Shown: in pieces, positions 46,714 through 54,992 of the stretch
How the letters are laid out: each line of letters opens with the position of its first letter
Numbering within the stretch: the first letter of the stretch is position 1
NCBI RefSeq assembly: GCF_020097155.1
Contig: NZ_CP083691.1
Span: 1,426,001-1,490,000, forward strand
Direction of reading: 5' to 3'
Source: Micrococcus porci
GTDB lineage: Bacteria; Actinomycetota; Actinomycetes; Actinomycetales; Micrococcaceae
Length of the DNA stretch: 64,000 nucleotides
Translations under genes and position numbers: made by a program
Notes under the pieces: generated by a model
What the model saw: only the letters and a program-made list of their open reading frames with translations
Databases searched by the model: none
Told to the model about the DNA's origin: nothing

Positions 46714-48222
46714 ATGACCCACAGCCCAGACAGCGGCGCCTCCGTGGCGCCCGACGCAGACCTGGGCGCCGCGCAGGCGCCCGCTCCCGACTGGCACGGC
46801 CGCCGCTTCTTCGGCCAGCCCGGCCCGCTCGCCAACCTCTTCTCCGTGGAGATGTGGGAGCGCTTCTCCTACTACGGCATGCAGGCGATGCTCGTGTACT
46901 ACATGTCCTGGACCGCCGAGCGCGGGGGCCTGGGCATCGACGAGGCCACCGCCACCGGCATCGTCGGCGCCTACGGCGGCATGGTGTACGTGTTCTGCAT
47001 CCTCGGCGGCTGGATCGCCGACCGCCTCCTCGGCTCCGAGCGGACCATGTTCTTCTCGGCCGTCGGCATCATGCTCGGCCACATCGCCCTGGCCCTGGTC
47101 CCGGGCGTGCCCGGCCTCATCCTCGGCCTGGTCCTCGTCGCCGTCGGCTCCGGCGGCCTCAAGGCCAACGCCGCCAACCTCGTCGGCTCCCTCTACGCCA
47201 AGGGCGACCAGGCCCGTGACGCCGGGTTCTCGATCTTCTACATGGGCGTGAACCTCGGCGGCCTCGTCGGCCCGCTGCTCACCGGCTGGGCCCGTCAGAC
47301 CTGGGGTTTCCACGTGGGCTTCGGCCTGGCCGCTGTCGGCATGGCCATCGGCCTCACCCAGTACGCGCTGACCCGCAAGAACCTGCCCTCCACCGTCCAC
47401 GGCGTCCCGGACCCGCTGCCCCGCTCGCAGTACGGCCGCTGGGCACTGATCGGGCTGGCCGGCCTCGCCGTCGTCGCCGTCCTCCTCCTGACGGGCGTCG
47501 TCAACGTGGGCAACCTCGCCGACGCCGTCGTGGTGCTCGCCGCCCTCGCGGCGATCGCCATCTTCGCCGTGCTGCTGACGTCCTCCAAGGTCTCCGCGGA
47601 GGAGCGCTCGCGCGTGAAGGCGTTCATCCCGCTGTTCATCGGCACCGCCGTGTTCTTCGCGCTCTTCCAGCAGCAGTTCACCGTGGTGGCGCTCTACTCG
47701 GAGAACCGCCTGGACCGCACCCTGTTCGGCACCGAGATCCCCATGGAGTGGGTCAGCTCGATCAACCCGATCTTCATCATCGCGTTCGCCCCGGTGTTCG
47801 CCGCGCTGTGGACCCGCCTCGGCGACCGCCAGCCGTCCACGCCCGTGAAGTTCGCCCTCGGCATCCTGCTGATCGGCGCGGCCTTCCTCCTCTTCATTCC
47901 GGCCTCCGGCTTCCTGGCCGTGCCGCTGCTGTGGCTGACGCTCATCCTCTTCGTCATGACCATGGGCGAGCTGATGATCTCCCCGGTGGGCCTGTCCCTG
48001 TCCACGAAGGTGGCCCCCGCGGCCTTCCCCGTGCTGATGGTGGCCCTCTACAACCTGTCGGTGGCCCTGGGCACCGCGCTCGCCGGCTCGCTGGCCGGCT
48101 CCTACACCGCGGAGAACGAGGCCGGGTACTTCGGCGTGATCGGCGGCGTCACCATCGCCGTCGGCGTGGTCATGCTGCTGCTGGCCCCGGCCGTGCGCCG
48201 CGGCATGCGGGGCGTGCGCTGA
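46714..48222 (+). CDS. POT/PTR2-family proton-coupled di/tripeptide transporter
   Basis: The 502-residue membrane protein imports short peptides with protons. It has the POT signature at its start, ANLFSVEMWERFSYYGMQAMLVYYM (key ExxERFxYYG near residue 46), GSGGLKANAANLVG, and FSIFYMGVNLGGLVGPLL near 175, with about 14 hydrophobic segments. The catalytic lysine equivalent is in the GGLKAN stretch. The ATG at 46714 lacks a strong ribosome site; AATCAT 6 nt upstream could be a weak leaderless -10. It is monocistronic between tRNA-Pro and gcvH. Confidence 0.92.
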   Translation: MTHSPDSGASVAPDADLGAAQAPAPDWHGRRFFGQPGPLANLFSVEMWERFSYYGMQAMLVYYMSWTAERGGLGIDEATATGIVGAYGGMVYVFCILGGWIADRLLGSERTMFFSAVGIMLGHIALALVPGVPGLILGLVLVAVGSGGLKANAANLVGSLYAKGDQARDAGFSIFYMGVNLGGLVGPLLTGWARQTWGFHVGFGLAAVGMAIGLTQYALTRKNLPSTVHGVPDPLPRSQYGRWALIGLAGLAVVAVLLLTGVVNVGNLADAVVVLAALAAIAIFAVLLTSSKVSAEERSRVKAFIPLFIGTAVFFALFQQQFTVVALYSENRLDRTLFGTEIPMEWVSSINPIFIIAFAPVFAALWTRLGDRQPSTPVKFALGILLIGAAFLLFIPASGFLAVPLLWLTLILFVMTMGELMISPVGLSLSTKVAPAAFPVLMVALYNLSVALGTALAGSLAGSYTAENEAGYFGVIGGVTIAVGVVMLLLAPAVRRGMRGVR

Positions 48223-48257
48223 GCGCGCCTCGGTGGCGGAAGGCCCTCCTCCCTCGG

Positions 48258-48263
48258 TAGTCT
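48258..48263 (+). promoter_or_regulatory. Putative -10 of gcvH
   Basis: TAGTCT at 48258-48263 would give a leader of about 38 nt containing the GAAGGGGTT ribosome site. Confidence 0.4.
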
Positions 48264-48307
48264 GCGGGACAGACCATCCCCCCCCACCCGACTGAAGGGG
48301 TTCGACC

Positions 48308-48694
48308 ATGAGCAGCATTCCCGAGGGCTTGAAGTACTCCACCGATCACGAGTGGGCCCAGGACGCGGCCGAGCCCGGTGTCGTCCGCGTCGGCATCACC
48401 GACTTCGCGCAGGACGCGCTCGGCGACGTCGTGTACGTCGACCTGCCGTCGGTGGGCGACGAGGTGACCGCCGGCGCGGCCATCGGTGAGGTGGAGTCCA
48501 CCAAGTCGGTCTCGGACATCATGGCCCCGGTCTCCGGCACCGTCACCGCCGTCAACGAGGAGCTCGACGGCGAGCCCGCCCTGGTGAACTCCGCCCCCTA
48601 TGAGGGCGGCTGGCTCGTGGAGATCAAGCTGTCCGACCCCGCCGAGGTCGACGGCCTCCTCGACGCCGCCGGCTACGCCGCTCACGTCGGCTGA
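48308..48694 (+). CDS. gcvH: Glycine cleavage system H protein
   Basis: The H protein carries the aminomethyl group on lipoate between the glycine decarboxylase parts. The 128 residues contain the lipoylated lysine in GEVESTKSVSDIMAPVSG near residue 65 and the ITDFAQDALGDVVYVDLP strand region. Other gcv genes are not in this window. Its association with the FHA protein and MerR genes downstream is the order of M. tuberculosis Rv1826-Rv1830, so a regulatory or historical link with central carbon metabolism is expected. Confidence 0.95.
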   Translation: MSSIPEGLKYSTDHEWAQDAAEPGVVRVGITDFAQDALGDVVYVDLPSVGDEVTAGAAIGEVESTKSVSDIMAPVSGTVTAVNEELDGEPALVNSAPYEGGWLVEIKLSDPAEVDGLLDAAGYAAHVG

Positions 48695-48703
48695 CCCGCC
48701 TCC

Positions 48704-48735
48704 CTCCGCCCCTCCGCACCCGCGGCGGGGCGGAG
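48704..48735 (+). terminator. Hairpin between gcvH and the FHA gene
   Basis: CTCCGCCCC at 48704-48712 pairs with 48727-48735, starting 10 bp after gcvH. Confidence 0.5.
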
Positions 48736-48840
48736 CCGTATGAACCGCCGGCGACGGGGTCGGCGGCGTCGCGCGTGTCCGGGCCTCGGACGCGAGCCTC
48801 GTCCCGTTCCGCCTCGTCCCCCACCCCCGAGGAGACCCCC

Positions 48841-49257
48841 ATGACGCAGCAGGAGCCCAGCCTCCACACGTCCTCCATCAGCCTCACCGACCTGGCCCCC
48901 GTCGCGGAGACCGGTCTGTCCCCGGAGGAGACCGCCGCCGTGCGCGCGCTCCCGGCCGGGGCGGCCCTGCTCGTCGCCCACGAGGGCCCCGACGCCGGCG
49001 CCCGCTTCCTCCTGGACACCCCCGTGGTGACCGTGGGGCGGCACCCGGAGTCCGACATCCTGCTCGACGACGTCACGGTCTCCCGGCGCCACGCGGAGTT
49101 CCGCGCCGTGGACGGCGGGCACGAACTCGTGGACCTGTCCTCGCTGAACGGGACCTACGTCAACAACGACCGCGTGGACCAGGTGCGCCTGCGCACCGGC
49201 ATGCAGCTGCAGATCGGTCGCTACCGCCTGAGCTACCACGCCGCCGAGCCCGCCTGA
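48841..49257 (+). CDS. garA: FHA-domain protein, GarA/OdhI-like
   Basis: GarA/OdhI proteins inhibit 2-oxoglutarate dehydrogenase and related enzymes until phosphorylated by Ser/Thr kinases. The 138-residue product has a C-terminal FHA domain (about 50-130) with the phosphothreonine-binding residues of VTVGRHPESDI, VSRRHAEF and LNGTYVNNDRVD. The expected position (after gcvH, before the MerR gene) agrees. The short N-terminal tail has threonine and serine in LHTSSISL, but not the usual ETTS phosphorylation motif, so regulation may differ. The ATG at 48841 follows GAGGAGACCCCC. Confidence 0.87.
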   Translation: MTQQEPSLHTSSISLTDLAPVAETGLSPEETAAVRALPAGAALLVAHEGPDAGARFLLDTPVVTVGRHPESDILLDDVTVSRRHAEFRAVDGGHELVDLSSLNGTYVNNDRVDQVRLRTGMQLQIGRYRLSYHAAEPA

Positions 49258-49262
49258 CCCGC

Positions 49263-49994
49263 GTGAGCGCCCCGCACGAGCCGTCCGCCGCCCCGCCACC
49301 CGCGGGCGCGGCGCTGGGCATCGGCGACCTCGTGGCCGCCCTGGAGCCCTCTTTCCCCGGTGTGAGCGCGTCCAAGGTGCGCTTCCTGGAGGACCGCGGC
49401 CTCGTGCGCCCCGAGCGGACGGCCGCGGGCTACCGCCGCTACCGGCCCGCGGACGTGGACCGGATCCGGCTGGTCCTCACGCTGCAGCGTGACCGCTTCC
49501 TGCCCCTCAAGGTCATCCGGGAGCACCTCGACGCCCTGGACCGCGGCGAGCGCCCCGAGGATCTGGGCGAGGCCCCCGCGGCCGCCCAGGAGGCCGTGCG
49601 GCTGGGGCACGGGATCGCGGACCCCGACCGCCGCTGGACGCGGGCCGAGCTGGCCCGGGAGGCTGAGGTGCCGGCCCCGCTCGTGGACGAGCTGGACCAG
49701 TACGCGCTGCTGCCGCGCGCGGAGGACGGCCTGCACCCGCCGGCGGCCCTCGGCGTCGTCCGGGCGGCGGGGCGCCTGGCGGCGCACGGCATCGAGCCCC
49801 GCCACCTGCGGCCCTTCCGCGCCGCGGCGGACCGCGAGTTGGGCCTGGTGCAGAGCGCCGTGGCCCCGCTGGCCACCCGCCGGGACGCCGGCACCCGGGA
49901 GCGCGCCGCCCGGACGGCGGAGGAGATCGCCACCGCCTGCCTCGCCCTGCACGCCGCCCTCGTGCGCGCGGGACTGGAGAGCCTCGATGGCTGA
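49263..49994 (+). CDS. MerR-family regulator, FtsR (Rv1828)-like
   Basis: The 243 residues carry an N-terminal MerR-type HTH (about 20-90, GVSASKVRFLEDRGLVRPERTAAGYRRYRPADVDRI; key RFLEDRGLVRP and GYRRY), and a long C-terminal part with a second partial MerR-like motif, as in FtsR/Rv1828, which activates ftsZ in corynebacteria. The match is by position and layout; the target is not shown here. The GTG at 49263 lies 5 bp after garA, and the stop overlaps the next gene by eight bases, so garA-ftsR-Rv1829-like are one operon. Confidence 0.82.
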   Translation: MSAPHEPSAAPPPAGAALGIGDLVAALEPSFPGVSASKVRFLEDRGLVRPERTAAGYRRYRPADVDRIRLVLTLQRDRFLPLKVIREHLDALDRGERPEDLGEAPAAAQEAVRLGHGIADPDRRWTRAELAREAEVPAPLVDELDQYALLPRAEDGLHPPAALGVVRAAGRLAAHGIEPRHLRPFRAAADRELGLVQSAVAPLATRRDAGTRERAARTAEEIATACLALHAALVRAGLESLDG

Positions 49995-50484
49995 GCCCCC
50001 CGAGCCTGCGGGCGACGTGCCCCTGACCGTCCTGGGCGTCCGGGTGGAGCTGCCCGAGCAGCAGCACGTCATCCTCCTCCTGGACCCGCCGGGGGAGATC
50101 GTCCTGCCGCTGTGGGTCGGCTCTCCGGAGGCGGCGGCCGCGGCGCTGGCCCTGGAGGGGGCCCCGAGCCCCCGGCCCGGCACCCACGCCCTGCTGCTGG
50201 CCGCCCTGGCCGCCGCGGGCTCGCGGCTGCGCGGCGTGCGGCTGACCCGGATCGAGGACGAGACCGTCCACGCCGCCCTGCTGCTCGACGGGGGAGCCGA
50301 GGTGGACGCCCGCGCCTCTGACGCCGTCGTGCTGGCGGTCCGCGCGCAGGTCCCGGTGCTCTGCGCCGCGGAGGTGATCGCGGCCGCGGGCATGGCGGCC
50401 CGCGACGCCGCGGCCGGGGACGAGGACGAGGTCGACGACTTCCGCGCCTTCCTCGACTCCGTGGACCCGGAGGACTTCGCCTGA
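49987..50484 (+). CDS. Bifunctional-nuclease-family (DUF151) protein
   Basis: The 165-residue protein has the DUF151 core: VLGVRVELPEQQHVILLLD, LPLWVGSPEAAAAALAL (family IGxxEAxAI), VRLTRIEDETVHAALLL, and RASDAVVLAVRAQVPV (SDAxALA-type motif). It corresponds to Rv1829. The biochemical activity of bacterial members is poorly defined and the name comes from a plant homologue. The ATG at 49987 overlaps the MerR gene by eight bases. An acidic C-terminal tail (DEDEVDDFRAFLDSVDPEDFA; key EDEVDDF) ends the protein. Confidence 0.85.
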   Translation: MAEPPEPAGDVPLTVLGVRVELPEQQHVILLLDPPGEIVLPLWVGSPEAAAAALALEGAPSPRPGTHALLLAALAAAGSRLRGVRLTRIEDETVHAALLLDGGAEVDARASDAVVLAVRAQVPVLCAAEVIAAAGMAARDAAAGDEDEVDDFRAFLDSVDPEDFA

Positions 50485-50527
50485 CCCCGCCGGGGCGCGA
50501 CACGGAGGACCCCCACCCTCGGGTTCG

Positions 50528-50556
50528 TTGACCCGCCGCCCGGCGCGCCGTACCGT
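50528..50556 (+). promoter_or_regulatory. Promoter of the second MerR gene
   Basis: TTGACC (50528-50533), 17-bp spacer and TACCGT (50551-50556) in the 195-bp gap before the gene. Confidence 0.5.
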
Positions 50557-50679
50557 CGTCCAGAAGGCCCCCGGCCGCACCCGGGCCGCCCACGCGCACC
50601 TCCACGGTCACCGGAGGGCGCGCGGACGACCCGCCAGCGGCCACCGCAGCGGGGCCGCCGACCAGGAAGGGTCTCCTCT

Positions 50680-51261
50680 GTGACACCTCATGCAGGTCCT
50701 GGTCTGCCCCTCGGCATCGACGGCAGACAGGGACGTCTCTTCGACGTCGACGCGCTCGCCCCCGGCGGCGACGTCGGCTACCGCGGCCCCACCGCGTGCA
50801 AGGCCGCCGGCATCACGTACCGGCAGCTCGACTACTGGGCCCGCACCGACCTCGTGGTGCCCACCGTGCGCGGAGCCTCCGGCTCCGGCACGCAGCGCCT
50901 CTACTCGTTCCGCGACATCCTCGTGCTCAAGGTGGTCAAGCGCCTGCTGGACACGGGCGTGTCCCTCCAGCAGATCCGCACCGCGGTGGCGCACCTGCGC
51001 GAGCGCGGCGTCGACGACCTGGCGCAGATCACCCTGATGAGCGACGGCGCCTCCGTGTACGAGTGCACGTCGCCGGACGAGGTCGTGGACCTCGTCCAGG
51101 GCGGCCAGGGCGTGTTCGGCATCGCCGTCGGCCGCGTCTGGCGCGAGGTCGAGGGCAGCCTCGCCGAGCTGCCCGGCGAGGTGCTCGGCGACGACCACGC
51201 CCCCGAGGACGAGCTCTCTGCCCGCCGCCGCGCGCGGCGCCCCGCACGCACCGCGTCCTGA
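50680..51261 (+). CDS. MerR-family regulator (Rv1830-like)
   Basis: The 193-residue product has a MerR-type HTH (about 35-105, GPTACKAAGITYRQLDYWARTDLVVPTVR; key AAGITYRQLDYWARTDLV) followed by RLYSFRDILVLKVVKRLLDTGVSLQQIRTAV, and a C-terminal region with FGIAVGRVWREVEGSLAELP. This equals Rv1830 in sequence layout and place. Its ligand is unknown. The GTG at 50680 follows AGGAAGGGTCTCCTCT at slightly long spacing. A hairpin closes the unit. Confidence 0.88.
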   Translation: MTPHAGPGLPLGIDGRQGRLFDVDALAPGGDVGYRGPTACKAAGITYRQLDYWARTDLVVPTVRGASGSGTQRLYSFRDILVLKVVKRLLDTGVSLQQIRTAVAHLRERGVDDLAQITLMSDGASVYECTSPDEVVDLVQGGQGVFGIAVGRVWREVEGSLAELPGEVLGDDHAPEDELSARRRARRPARTAS

Positions 51262-51269
51262 GCCGCGAC

Positions 51270-51305
51270 GCCGACGCCCCTTCCCCCACGGGAGGGGGCG
51301 TCGGC
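51270..51305 (+). terminator. Terminator after the second MerR gene
   Basis: Arms 51270-51280 and 51295-51305 are perfectly complementary and the interior TTCCC/GGGAG extends the stem to a CCAC loop. Confidence 0.75.
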
Positions 51306-51330
51306 GCATGCGGGGTGACCCGTGCGCCGT

Positions 51331-51374
51331 CATAATGTGGCATACCTCACCAGGACCGCGTGAGCGGTATGCCA
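51331..51374 (+). promoter_or_regulatory. pyc promoter with a large palindrome
   Basis: A CATAAT/TAATGT -10-like sequence (51331-51338) is followed by an imperfect palindrome: TGGCATACCTCAC (51338-51350) pairs with 51360-51374 except for a 2-nt bulge. The predicted start site falls at its left edge, so it could be an operator or a 5' hairpin. No ribosome site precedes the ATG at 51385. Confidence 0.55.
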
Positions 51375-51384
51375 GACTCGGGCC

Positions 51385-54300
51385 ATGAGTCTTCCTCTGG
51401 ATCCCGACACCACCCGCAACGGCGCGGGTCGTCCGGCGCACGCCGCGGCTCCCGCCTTCTCCAAGGTCCTCGTCGCCAACCGCGGCGAGATCGCCGTCCG
51501 CGCCTTCCGCGCCTGCCACGAGCTGGGGGCCCGCACCGTCGCGGTCTTCCCGCACGAGGACCGCAACTCCATCCACCGTCAGAAGGCGGACGAGGCCTAC
51601 CGCATCGGCCAGGAGGGCCATCCCGTGCGGGCCTACCTGGACGTGGACGAGATCCTCCGCGTGGCCAAGGACGTGGGCGCGGACGCCATCTACCCCGGCT
51701 ACGGCTTCCTCTCGGAGAACGCCGGGCTCGCCCGTGCGGCCGCCGAGGCCGGCATCACCTTCGTCGGCCCGCCCGCGGACGTGCTGGAGCTGACCGGCAA
51801 CAAGGTGGAGGCGCTGCGCGCGGCCAAGCGGGCCGGCATCCCGACCCTGAAGTCCTCCGACCCCAGCTCCGACGTCGAGTGGCTGCTGGGCCAGGCCGAG
51901 GAGATCGGCTTCCCCATCTTCGTCAAGGCCGTCGCCGGCGGCGGCGGGCGCGGCATGCGCCGCGTCGAGCGCCCCGAGGACCTGAAGGACTCCCTCGAGG
52001 CCGCCATGCGCGAGGCGGACACCGCCTTCGGCGACCCCACGGTGTTCCTGGAGCAGGCCGTGCTGCGCCCGCGGCACATCGAGGTACAGGTCCTCGCCGA
52101 TGCGGAGGGCAACGTGGTGCACCTCTTCGAGCGCGACTGCTCTCTGCAGCGCCGCCACCAGAAGGTCATCGAGATGGCGCCCGCGCCGCACCTGGATGAG
52201 GAGATCCGCCAGGCCCTGCATCGGGACGCCGTCGCGTTCGCCAAGGAGATGGGCTACGTCAACGCGGGCACCGTCGAGTTCCTCGTGGACACCGCCGGCG
52301 AGCGCGCCGGCCAGCACGTGTTCATCGAGATGAACCCGCGCATCCAGGTCGAGCACACCGTGACCGAGGAGGTCACGGACGTCGACCTCGTCGCCGCGCA
52401 GCTGCGGATCGCCGCGGGCGCGACGCTGGAGGAGCTCGGCATCCGCCAGGAGGACCTGCACGTGCGGGGCTTCGCCATCCAGTGCCGCATCACCACCGAG
52501 GACCCGGCCAACGGGTTCCGCCCGGACACCGGCACCATCACCGCCTACCGCTCGGCGGGCGGCTCCGGCGTGCGCCTCGACGGCGGCACCATCTACGCCG
52601 GCGCCGAGATCAGCCCCCACTTCGACTCGATGCTGGTCAAGCTCACCTGCCGCGGCCGCGACTACGAGACGGCGGTGCGCCGCGTCCGGCGCGCCCTGGC
52701 AGAGTTCCGCGTGCGCGGCGTGACCACGAACATCCCGTTCCTCATGAACGTGATGGACGACCCGCAGTTCGTGGCCGGGGACGTGGCCACGGACTTCATC
52801 GACAAGCACCCCGAGCTCGCGATGGTCAACCGCTCCCAGGACCGCGGCTCCAAGGCGCTGCAGTACCTGGCGGACGTGACCGTGAACAAGCCGCACGGCG
52901 AGCGCGTGGACGGGATCGACCCCCGCGACCGCCTGCCCGGGCATCCCTCGGACAAGCGCCACGAGCCGGACCGGTCCCCGTTCGACGGCCCGAGCCGCAA
53001 CCCGGGCGCCGTCCCGCCGGCGGGCTGGCGCCAGGTCCTGGCGGAGCAGGGCCCCGAGGGCTTCGCCCGCACCCTGCGCGAGCAGACCGCGCTGGCCGTC
53101 ACGGACACCACCTTCCGCGACGCCCACCAGTCGCTGCTCGCCACTCGCGTGCGCACCCGCGACCTGCTCGCCGCCGCCCCGGCCGTGGCGCACACCCTGC
53201 CGGGCCTGCTCTCGGTCGAGGCCTGGGGCGGGGCGACCTACGACGTCGCCCTGCGCTTCCTGCACGAGGACCCCTGGCAGCGCCTGGAACTGCTGCGCGC
53301 CGAGCTGCCGAACATCCCGATCCAGATGCTGCTGCGCGGCCGCAACACCGTGGGCTACACCCCGTATCCCACGGAGGTGACCGACGCGTTCGTCCAGGAG
53401 GCCGCCGCCACCGGCGTGGACGTGTTCCGCATCTTCGACGCCCTCAACGACGTCGAGCAGATCATCCCCGCGATCGCCGCCGTGCGCGCCACCGGCACCG
53501 CCGTGGCCGAGGCCGCGCTCTGCTACACGGGCAACATGACGGACCCGGCAGAGGAGCTCTACACGCTGGAGTACTACCTCGGCCTCGCCCGTCGCATGGT
53601 CGACGCCGGCGCCCATGTGCTGGCGATCAAGGACATGGCGGGCCTGCTGCGCCCCGCCGCGGCCAAGGAGCTCGTGGGCGCCCTGCGCGCCGAGTTCGAC
53701 CTGCCCGTGCACCTGCACACCCACGACACCGCGGGCGGTCAGCTGGCCACCCTCCTGGCCGCCTCCGAGGCCGGCGTGGACGCGGTCGACGTCGCCGTCG
53801 CCTCGATGGCCGGCACCACGAGCCAGGCGCCCATGTCCGCCCTGGTGGCCGCGCTCGAGCACACGGAGCGGGACACGGGCCTCACCCTCGAGGCCGCCGC
53901 CGCCATGGAGCCCTACTGGGAATCCGTGCGTGCCATCTACGCGCCGTTCGAGGCGGGCCTGAAGGCCCCCACGGGTCGCGTGTACCAGCACGAGATCCCC
54001 GGCGGCCAGCTGTCCAACCTCCGCACCCAGGCCATCGCGCTGGGGCTGGGGGAGCGGTTCGAGCAGGTCGAGGCCATGTACGCCGCCGCGGACGACATCC
54101 TCGGCCACCTCGTGAAGGTGACCCCGTCCTCCAAGGTCGTCGGCGACCTCGCCCTGCAGCTGGTGGGCGGCGGCGTGGACCCGGACCAGTTCCGGGAGCG
54201 CCCCGAGGACTTCGACATCCCGGACTCGGTCGTCGGCTTCCTGCGCGGAGAGCTGGGCGACCCGCCCGGCGGCTGGCCCGAGCCCTTCCGCACCCGCGCC

Positions 54301-54906
54301 CTGAAGGGCCGCCGCGAGGGCTCCGGCATGGTCCAGGTCTCGGAGGAGGACGCCGCCGCCCTCGCCGAGGCCGGCCAGGGCCGGCGCGACGTGCTCAACC
54401 GCCTCCTGTTCCCCGGCCCGACGAAGGAGTACGAGGCGCACCGCGAGGAGTTCGGCGACATCTCCACCCTGCACACCCGCGACTTCCTCTACGGGCTCGT
54501 GCCCGGGCGGGAGCACGTGGTCTCGCTGGGTCGCGGCGTGCGCCTGATCGCCACGCTCCAGTCCGTCTCCGAGCCGGATGAGAAGGGCATGCGCACCGCC
54601 ATGCTCACCCTCAACGGCCAGCTCCGGCAGATCCAGGTCCGGGACCGCTCCGTGGAGTCCTCCGTCCGCCAGGCGGAGAAGGCCGACGCCGCGGTCCCCG
54701 GCCAGGTGCCCGCGCCGTTCGCCGGCTCGGTGACCGTGCAGGCCGCCGTGGGCGACGTCGTCGAGCAGGGCGCGCCCGTGGCGACCATCGAGGCCATGAA
54801 GATGGAGGCGGCCATCACCGCCCCCGTCTCGGGCACCGTGACCCGTGTGGTGACCCAGGGCGTCACCCCCGTCCAGGGCGGGGACCTGCTGCTCGTCATC
54901 GAGTGA
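51385..54906 (+). CDS. pyc: Pyruvate carboxylase
   Basis: This biotin enzyme carboxylates pyruvate to oxaloacetate, the anaplerotic step. The single 1173-residue chain contains a biotin carboxylase domain (about 25-480; VLVANRGEIAVRAFRA, ATP-grasp KAVAGGGGRGMR, NPRIQVEHTVTEE), a carboxyltransferase domain (about 565-840; TDTTFRDAHQSLLATRVRT and the metal/lysine region AIKDMAGLLRP), the PYC tetramerisation region, and the biotinyl domain with K1139 in EAMKMEA. The order is that of type-I pyruvate carboxylase. The ATG at 51385 is the first reasonable start after the promoter/palindrome. Oxaloacetate it makes can feed the methylcitrate cycle. Confidence 0.96.
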   Translation: MSLPLDPDTTRNGAGRPAHAAAPAFSKVLVANRGEIAVRAFRACHELGARTVAVFPHEDRNSIHRQKADEAYRIGQEGHPVRAYLDVDEILRVAKDVGADAIYPGYGFLSENAGLARAAAEAGITFVGPPADVLELTGNKVEALRAAKRAGIPTLKSSDPSSDVEWLLGQAEEIGFPIFVKAVAGGGGRGMRRVERPEDLKDSLEAAMREADTAFGDPTVFLEQAVLRPRHIEVQVLADAEGNVVHLFERDCSLQRRHQKVIEMAPAPHLDEEIRQALHRDAVAFAKEMGYVNAGTVEFLVDTAGERAGQHVFIEMNPRIQVEHTVTEEVTDVDLVAAQLRIAAGATLEELGIRQEDLHVRGFAIQCRITTEDPANGFRPDTGTITAYRSAGGSGVRLDGGTIYAGAEISPHFDSMLVKLTCRGRDYETAVRRVRRALAEFRVRGVTTNIPFLMNVMDDPQFVAGDVATDFIDKHPELAMVNRSQDRGSKALQYLADVTVNKPHGERVDGIDPRDRLPGHPSDKRHEPDRSPFDGPSRNPGAVPPAGWRQVLAEQGPEGFARTLREQTALAVTDTTFRDAHQSLLATRVRTRDLLAAAPAVAHTLPGLLSVEAWGGATYDVALRFLHEDPWQRLELLRAELPNIPIQMLLRGRNTVGYTPYPTEVTDAFVQEAAATGVDVFRIFDALNDVEQIIPAIAAVRATGTAVAEAALCYTGNMTDPAEELYTLEYYLGLARRMVDAGAHVLAIKDMAGLLRPAAAKELVGALRAEFDLPVHLHTHDTAGGQLATLLAASEAGVDAVDVAVASMAGTTSQAPMSALVAALEHTERDTGLTLEAAAAMEPYWESVRAIYAPFEAGLKAPTGRVYQHEIPGGQLSNLRTQAIALGLGERFEQVEAMYAAADDILGHLVKVTPSSKVVGDLALQLVGGGVDPDQFRERPEDFDIPDSVVGFLRGELGDPPGGWPEPFRTRALKGRREGSGMVQVSEEDAAALAEAGQGRRDVLNRLLFPGPTKEYEAHREEFGDISTLHTRDFLYGLVPGREHVVSLGRGVRLIATLQSVSEPDEKGMRTAMLTLNGQLRQIQVRDRSVESSVRQAEKADAAVPGQVPAPFAGSVTVQAAVGDVVEQGAPVATIEAMKMEAAITAPVSGTVTRVVTQGVTPVQGGDLLLVIE

Positions 54907-54944
54907 GCCCGGACCCGGCGGCGAGTTCCGCCGGGGACGAAGTG

Positions 54945-54977
54945 GACGGCCCGGACGACCCTCACGTCCGGGCCGTC
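54945..54977 (+). terminator. Terminator after pyc
   Basis: Perfect 13-bp stem (54945-54957 / 54965-54977) with a 7-nt loop, ending 3 bp before the -10 of the next gene. Confidence 0.75.
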
Positions 54978-54980
54978 TCC

Positions 54981-54986
54981 TATGCT
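54981..54986 (+). promoter_or_regulatory. mtr leaderless -10
   Basis: TATGCT at 54981-54986, then 6 nt, then ATG at 54993; no ribosome site. Confidence 0.7.
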
Positions 54987-54992
54987 GACGCC

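Noticed and set aside
50608..54516. 1302-codon minus-strand frame across the MerR gene and pyc
   Set aside because: Antisense shadow of pyc; product is rich in Gly/Arg/His without domain features.
54903..54992. N-terminal extension of mycothione reductase from 54903
   Set aside because: The stretch holds the pyc terminator and the leaderless -10, so the ATG at 54993 is the start.
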